A stretch of DNA of 37,532 bases. Origin: Dehalococcoidia bacterium (GTDB taxonomy: Bacteria; Chloroflexota; Dehalococcoidia; SZUA-161). The position numbers and the translations under genes are program-made. The notes under the pieces are model-generated. The model worked only from the letters and a program-made list of their open reading frames with translations. It did no database searches and was not told where the DNA came from. Location: positions 1-37,532 of the forward strand of contig JACWAE010000085.1 of assembly GCA_014874385.1 (NCBI GenBank), in the 5' to 3' direction. This document shows positions 34,394-37,532 of this stretch, piece by piece (within the stretch, counting starts at the first letter, position 1; each line of letters begins with the position of its first letter).

Positions 34394-35100
34394 GGACTCA
34401 AGGACAAATGAAGAGCTTGAAACAAAATGCTCGTTTTATGAATGGCCTCCTCGGATTCACTTTCTTAACCATGCTAGCAGCGCAGTTTCTCATCTTCGTT
34501 TACGTACCCACCGAGCGAACCATGGGCGTAGTGCAGAGGATATTCTATTTCCATGTTCCTCTGGCCTGGAACGCATTCCTTGCCTTTGCGGTTGTCTTTG
34601 TATGTAGCATTCTCTACCTGCGCAGCAGGGATATGAAATGGGATAGGCTGGCTCGCTCCTCAGCAGAAATTGGCTTGCTCTTTACTTCTCTGGTCCTCAT
34701 AACAGGGACAATCTGGGACAAGCCAGCGTGGGGGACCTGGTGGACATGGGACCCGCGCCTTACCGCTACCCTTATCCTGTGGTTCATCTACCTTGCCTAT
34801 CTGTTTGTGAGCGCGTATGCTATGGAGGAATCTCAGGGGGCCAGATACGCCGCAGTGATAGGCATTATCGGTTTCCTGGACGTTCCTATCGTTGCCTTAG
34901 CTATTGTTCTATGGCAAACTCAGCACCCAAGCCCGCTCATATTCGAAGGGGGATTAACAGGCTCTATGTTGCTAACCCTTATAGTCTGCATCATCGCCTT
35001 CACCCTGTTGTATCTCAGCTTACTGATACTGAGGAATTCACTAAGACGGGACACGGATGAGATTAAAAAATTGAAGCACTATATGGATGAGAGGAACTAG
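34390..35100 (+). CDS. ccmC: CcmC, heme-handling membrane protein
   Basis: About 236 residues with six membrane helices and the WWD motif WGTWWTWDPRLTA (about residues 113-125); FYFHVPLAW holds a heme-binding histidine. CcmC loads heme onto CcmE. The start is set at the ATG at 34390, which overlaps the ccmB stop (ATGA) and has GAGG just ahead; an ATG at 34408 is an alternative, and the frame upstream of 34390 overlaps ccmB. The gene ends one base before ccmD. Confidence 0.94.
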   Translation: MRTQGQMKSLKQNARFMNGLLGFTFLTMLAAQFLIFVYVPTERTMGVVQRIFYFHVPLAWNAFLAFAVVFVCSILYLRSRDMKWDRLARSSAEIGLLFTSLVLITGTIWDKPAWGTWWTWDPRLTATLILWFIYLAYLFVSAYAMEESQGARYAAVIGIIGFLDVPIVALAIVLWQTQHPSPLIFEGGLTGSMLLTLIVCIIAFTLLYLSLLILRNSLRRDTDEIKKLKHYMDERN

Positions 35101-35101
35101 A

Positions 35102-35242
35102 ATGGAAAACTGGGGCTACTTGGTAGCAGCTTACAGTATAATCTGGGTAGCGATATTCATCTACATATTTACGCTTCACCGCAGACAAAGACAATTGCGG
35201 CGTGAGCTCGATTCCCTTAAGGAAAAGCTGAAGGGTAATTGA
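35102..35242 (+). CDS. ccmD: CcmD, small membrane protein of heme export
   Basis: A 46-residue protein directly after ccmC: MENWGYLVAAYSIIW starts a single membrane helix (about residues 7-25), followed by a basic, helical tail (HRRQRQLRRELDSLKEKLK). Size, topology and place match CcmD, which helps release holo-CcmE from the CcmABC complex. The ATG has AGAGG some bases upstream, within the ccmC end. It is easily missed because of its size. Its stop is one base from the stop of the leftward transporter remnant. Confidence 0.88.
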   Translation: MENWGYLVAAYSIIWVAIFIYIFTLHRRQRQLRRELDSLKEKLKGN

Positions 35243-35243
35243 A

Positions 35244-35753
35244 CTAGACATTGACCACTCTTCTCCGCAGGGCATAATAGAGAGCCAGTCCGGCAACGAA
35301 GGCAATCCCAATATTGATGATGGCAATGCCTGCCGTAACCAGCATCACATAGATGTCTTCCTTCTTCCTTCCGATATCCCACACTATGGAAGCGAGCTCC
35401 AGGCCGGCAAAGAACAGGATAACGCCCAGTACTGCTGCAGGGATCATATTGAAGAGTAGGGCTACCGACTGGCTGAAGAACAGCCCGAGCACCAGGAGAA
35501 TGACGCCCAGCATCACCAATGCCCCACCGGTCCTGGCTCCGAACCTCACATGACCTGCCATACCTCCGGCGCCATGGCAAACCGGTATCCCTCTCATGAG
35601 CAAGCTGACAATATTTATCAACCCGTGGTCTAAAGCAACCCTCTTCACTGTCACGGGTTTATCCGGGAAGAGCTCATTGTTTTCCGCCACAGTGCCCAGA
35701 ACTGCGTTACCCAAAGTCAGCGGGACTTGAGGCTGGGGGATACCCGCAGACCC
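35244..35753 (-). pseudogene. C-terminal remnant of a sulfate/molybdate transporter (MOT1-like)
   Basis: The frame encodes about 170 residues that look like the C-terminal half of the MOT1-like/SulP-related sulfate or molybdate transporters: VPLTLGNAVLGTVAENNELFP, then PVCHGAGGMAGHVRFGARTGG, then three to four membrane segments. Similarity begins a few codons upstream of the only plausible starts (the TTG at 35714), near GIPQPQVPLTLG, and is cut by a TGA at 35754-35756. No N-terminal half is seen in the next 400 bases in any frame. I therefore read it as a broken gene. It faces ccmD tail to tail. A shortened but functional membrane protein cannot be fully excluded. Confidence 0.7.
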
Positions 35754-35756
35754 TCA

Positions 35757-36205
35757 CCAGAAGGGCAAAGCCCCCTCTGGGCTCCCCAGTGACTAAACAA
35801 CCTCACAGATAGGATTTCTTACACTCGATACATTATACTGCCCGACCGATACGAGATTGACAGCGTAAGGTGCCACATATACAATAAGAAAAGTCGTAAA
35901 AAGGGAAGCTACTCCAAGGTATCATTTTCGAACCTGATCAGTGTGCTGCATCCCGCTTTGTGCAAGCAGGCGCCTGTCCGTCGAGTATAGCCCTTCTTAC
36001 GAGAAAAACCATGCGCAATGCCGTTAATGCTTTATAATGGAGTTCAAGCTAAAAAAGTCTTTTAAAACATGTTATAATAATTTAAGAGGAGATGAGCGCG
36101 TGTTTTATACCCCTACCCGGCAAGGATGAAGTGCAGAGTGGTTAGACTCCGCTAAGGTAAGGCCCCCATCTCGCAGTCAGCTATAAAGATAAACGGAGGA
36201 TACCT
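35757..36205. other. Non-coding region with promoter and long leader before the cytochrome b gene
   Basis: These 449 bases have no gene that I can support. At 35757-35780 a hairpin (CCAGA...TCTGG with inner GGGC/GCCC and an AAA loop) lies at the broken edge of the transporter remnant and may mark a deletion or small repeat insertion. A near-consensus promoter is at 35857-35885. In the presumed leader, AAGGG...TACTC near 35899 can pair with GAGTA...CCCTT near 35985, and CAGGCGCCTG near 35968 is a palindrome. TATAAT hexamers occur at 36033-36038 and 36073-36078 but without good -35 partners. Confidence 0.5.
35857..35885 (+). promoter_or_regulatory. Near-consensus sigma-70 promoter
   Basis: TTGACA at 35857-35862 and TACAAT at 35880-35885 are separated by exactly 17 bases. 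Transcription toward the cytochrome b gene would start near 35892 and leave a leader of about 310 bases before the GTG at 36206. It might instead make a separate small RNA. Confidence 0.55.
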
Positions 36206-37159
36206 GTGAGTACACCCGCTGTCATGGTATTGCAAATTTTCATTATTGTGTCCTATTTGTACATCGTCTGCGCTTACTCGTACAGGCTGATCAAGTATAT
36301 CAGAATGCCGGTACACTTAAGATGGGAGATTTATCCGGTTCCCCATGAAAAGGGGAGTAAATATGGAGGCTCCTACCTTGAGGAGTTGGAGTGGTGGAAG
36401 AAGACCAGAAAGAAAAACACTATTAAAGACATCTTCTACATAATAAAGGACTACCTGTTTTTTATCCAATATTATGCTCGGAACAGAAAATACTGGTCTG
36501 TGCTATATCCCTGGCATGTTTCGTTCTACTTAATCGTCGCTTTTCATGTTTTTATTGCCTTCGGTGCCCTCGGTCTTATCTTTGGCCTTAATGTATCCAC
36601 TGCCTCAGCGAATGCTCTGGGACAGGCCCTGTATTACATAGCTCTGGGAACCGGGATTGCCGGCTTCATAATTGGCTGTCTGGCCAGTATCGGTATGCTC
36701 GTAAGCAGGCTTACCGATGCAGACCTGAAGAAGTTTGCCAACCCGCGGCTTTATTTCAGCTATATATTTTACTTTGCGGTCTTCTTCAGTGGCCTGATAG
36801 TCTGGATTTTCTTTGACCCCACTTTCGCAGACTACAGGGAGTTCTACAAGAGCGTGGCTACCTTGCACAGCATAAATCTTCACCCATCGCTGGTTATCCA
36901 TGCTGTTCTGTTTGCCCTGTTCCTGGTCTATATGACAACCACCAAGGCTTCGCACTATGTAACCAAATTTGTCATCTACTTCGCCACACGCTGGAACGAT
37001 ATTCCAAACATCAGGGGAAGCAAGATGGAGCAGAAACTACAGGAACGCCTTGGCCACGCCATAAATTGGTCAGCCCCTCATATCCAGACCGGCGAAAAAT
37101 GGAGTGAGGTAGCGGTAAAATCACCATTTTCAGATAAAAAAGAGGATAAAGCGAAATGA
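36206..37159 (+). CDS. NarI/DsrM/TmcC-like membrane cytochrome b subunit
   Basis: A 317-residue membrane protein with about five helices (near residues 5-27, 105-128, 138-162, 185-207 and 230-252) and histidines in the helices (WHVSFYLIVAFHVF and HPSLVIHAVLF) suited to bind two b hemes, as in the nitrate-reductase gamma/DsrM/TmcC family. The segment RWEIYPVPHEKGSKYGG followed by an acidic, tryptophan-rich stretch before the second helix is a subgroup feature. It overlaps the start of an HdrD/DsrK-like gene by four bases, so together they form a quinone-linked DsrMK-type module. GGAGGA precedes the GTG start. Whether it is true DsrM or a paralogue such as TmcC cannot be settled from sequence alone. 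Confidence 0.85.
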   Translation: MSTPAVMVLQIFIIVSYLYIVCAYSYRLIKYIRMPVHLRWEIYPVPHEKGSKYGGSYLEELEWWKKTRKKNTIKDIFYIIKDYLFFIQYYARNRKYWSVLYPWHVSFYLIVAFHVFIAFGALGLIFGLNVSTASANALGQALYYIALGTGIAGFIIGCLASIGMLVSRLTDADLKKFANPRLYFSYIFYFAVFFSGLIVWIFFDPTFADYREFYKSVATLHSINLHPSLVIHAVLFALFLVYMTTTKASHYVTKFVIYFATRWNDIPNIRGSKMEQKLQERLGHAINWSAPHIQTGEKWSEVAVKSPFSDKKEDKAK

Positions 37160-37532
37160 AACAGAAAACAGAAGAGAAAATAACAACAGCACATCTGGCT
37201 AAACCATGCGAACAACTGGTTGATATTAATGGCAGAAGCCTGATGGCACTTCCTTATCCCTACGATAGCACTGATAAATACTCGACCGTAGCGCAGCTTA
37301 AAGAGGAACAGAAAAAGAGATATGAGGCATCGCTTGACGGAGTTCTGGCCATCGGTATACCCAAACCAGCGAGTCCGGCGGAAGAGAAAGTACTTGTCGA
37401 CAAATTTCTGTCCGGGCTGAGCAAACTACTCGATAAAAGCGATAACTGGACCTTTCTGCAGCCCCTGAAGTTTTCTTTGGATTACTGCGCCAGGTGCCAG
37501 ACATGTAACGAAGCCTGCCCGGTATTTATATC
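37156..37532 (+). CDS. DsrK/HdrD-like iron-sulfur protein (N-terminal part, 3' end outside window)
   Basis: The first 125 residues of a protein that runs off the right edge. The start ATG overlaps the previous stop codon (ATGA). After a charged N-terminal stretch and LVDKFLSGLSKLL, the first ferredoxin motif CARCQTCNEACP appears near residue 112, just before the edge. Together with the upstream cytochrome b gene this points to an HdrD-like catalytic subunit of a DsrMK- or Tmc-type complex, which in sulfate reducers reduces the DsrC trisulfide with electrons from menaquinol. The noncubane CCG motifs that would prove this lie outside the window, so the exact family is inferred from position and the N-terminus. 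Confidence 0.8.
   Translation, partial: MKQKTEEKITTAHLAKPCEQLVDINGRSLMALPYPYDSTDKYSTVAQLKEEQKKRYEASLDGVLAIGIPKPASPAEEKVLVDKFLSGLSKLLDKSDNWTFLQPLKFSLDYCARCQTCNEACPVFI

Noticed and set aside
36092..36145. A 17-codon frame just after a TATAAT-like hexamer before the DsrM-like gene
   Set aside because: The ribosome site is too close to the ATG, and the peptide has no feature typical of a leader peptide.
1..37532. Oxidative (reverse) Dsr sulfur oxidation
   Set aside because: dsrD is present, no dsrEFH or dsrL is seen in the window, and Sat, Apr and Qmo are arranged as in sulfate reducers. DsrAB phylogeny would settle it.

Overview
The window is a bacterial chromosomal fragment that carries almost a whole dissimilatory sulfate-reduction apparatus, together with the genes that make its heme and siroheme cofactors and mature its cytochromes c. 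Order and strand: dsrA (C-terminal part)-dsrB-dsrD-dsrN-dsrC (+); then a long leftward block read from right to left as sat, aprB, aprA, a YkgJ-type Cys-cluster gene, qmoA, qmoB, an HdrCB/HdrD-like gene, qmoC, a TauE/SafE permease, a small membrane protein and a cytidylate-kinase-like/BON gene (-). After these come a NarL-type response regulator and a NarX-type histidine kinase (+), a heme block ahbC-ahbD-ahbAB-sirC-hemA-hemC-cobA/hemD-hemB-hemL (+), a cytochrome c maturation block ccmE-ccmF-ccmA-ccmB-ccmC-ccmD (+), a broken transporter remnant (-), and finally a NarI/DsrM-like cytochrome b gene followed by the start of a DsrK/HdrD-like gene (+), cut by the window edge.

How the genes work together (established biochemistry plus inference): Sat activates sulfate to APS, AprAB reduces APS to sulfite and AMP with electrons from the Qmo complex, DsrAB reduces sulfite onto DsrC, and a DsrMK-type membrane complex would re-reduce the DsrC trisulfide. 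DsrD is the allosteric activator of DsrAB and argues for the reductive direction. DsrN amidates siroheme. The heme block encodes all steps from glutamyl-tRNA to protoheme by the siroheme-dependent (Ahb) route, so one set of genes would supply siroheme for DsrAB, heme b for QmoC and the DsrM-like subunit, and heme for c-type cytochromes through Ccm.

Organism: base composition is moderate, with many GTG and TTG starts, tight overlaps and strong AGGAGG-type ribosome sites. The mixture of QmoC (typical of Gram-negative sulfate reducers) with an HdrCB-like partner (typical of Gram-positive ones), the CxxxY type of CcmE and the Ahb heme route do not fit a standard Desulfovibrio-type genome. My best guess is an uncultured sulfate reducer, possibly Chloroflexota (Dehalococcoidia), where dsr genes are known from sediment lineages; this is inference and needs phylogeny of DsrAB or a marker gene.

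The non-coding DNA is also informative: overlapping perfect palindromes and an 11-bp-stem hairpin lie between divergent sat and the response regulator, a 13-bp-stem perfect inverted repeat separates aprA from the YkgJ gene, a good sigma-70-type promoter precedes the kinase-like gene, and another near-consensus promoter lies about 320 bases ahead of the DsrM-like gene, implying a long leader. No tRNA, rRNA, CRISPR array or insertion sequence was seen.
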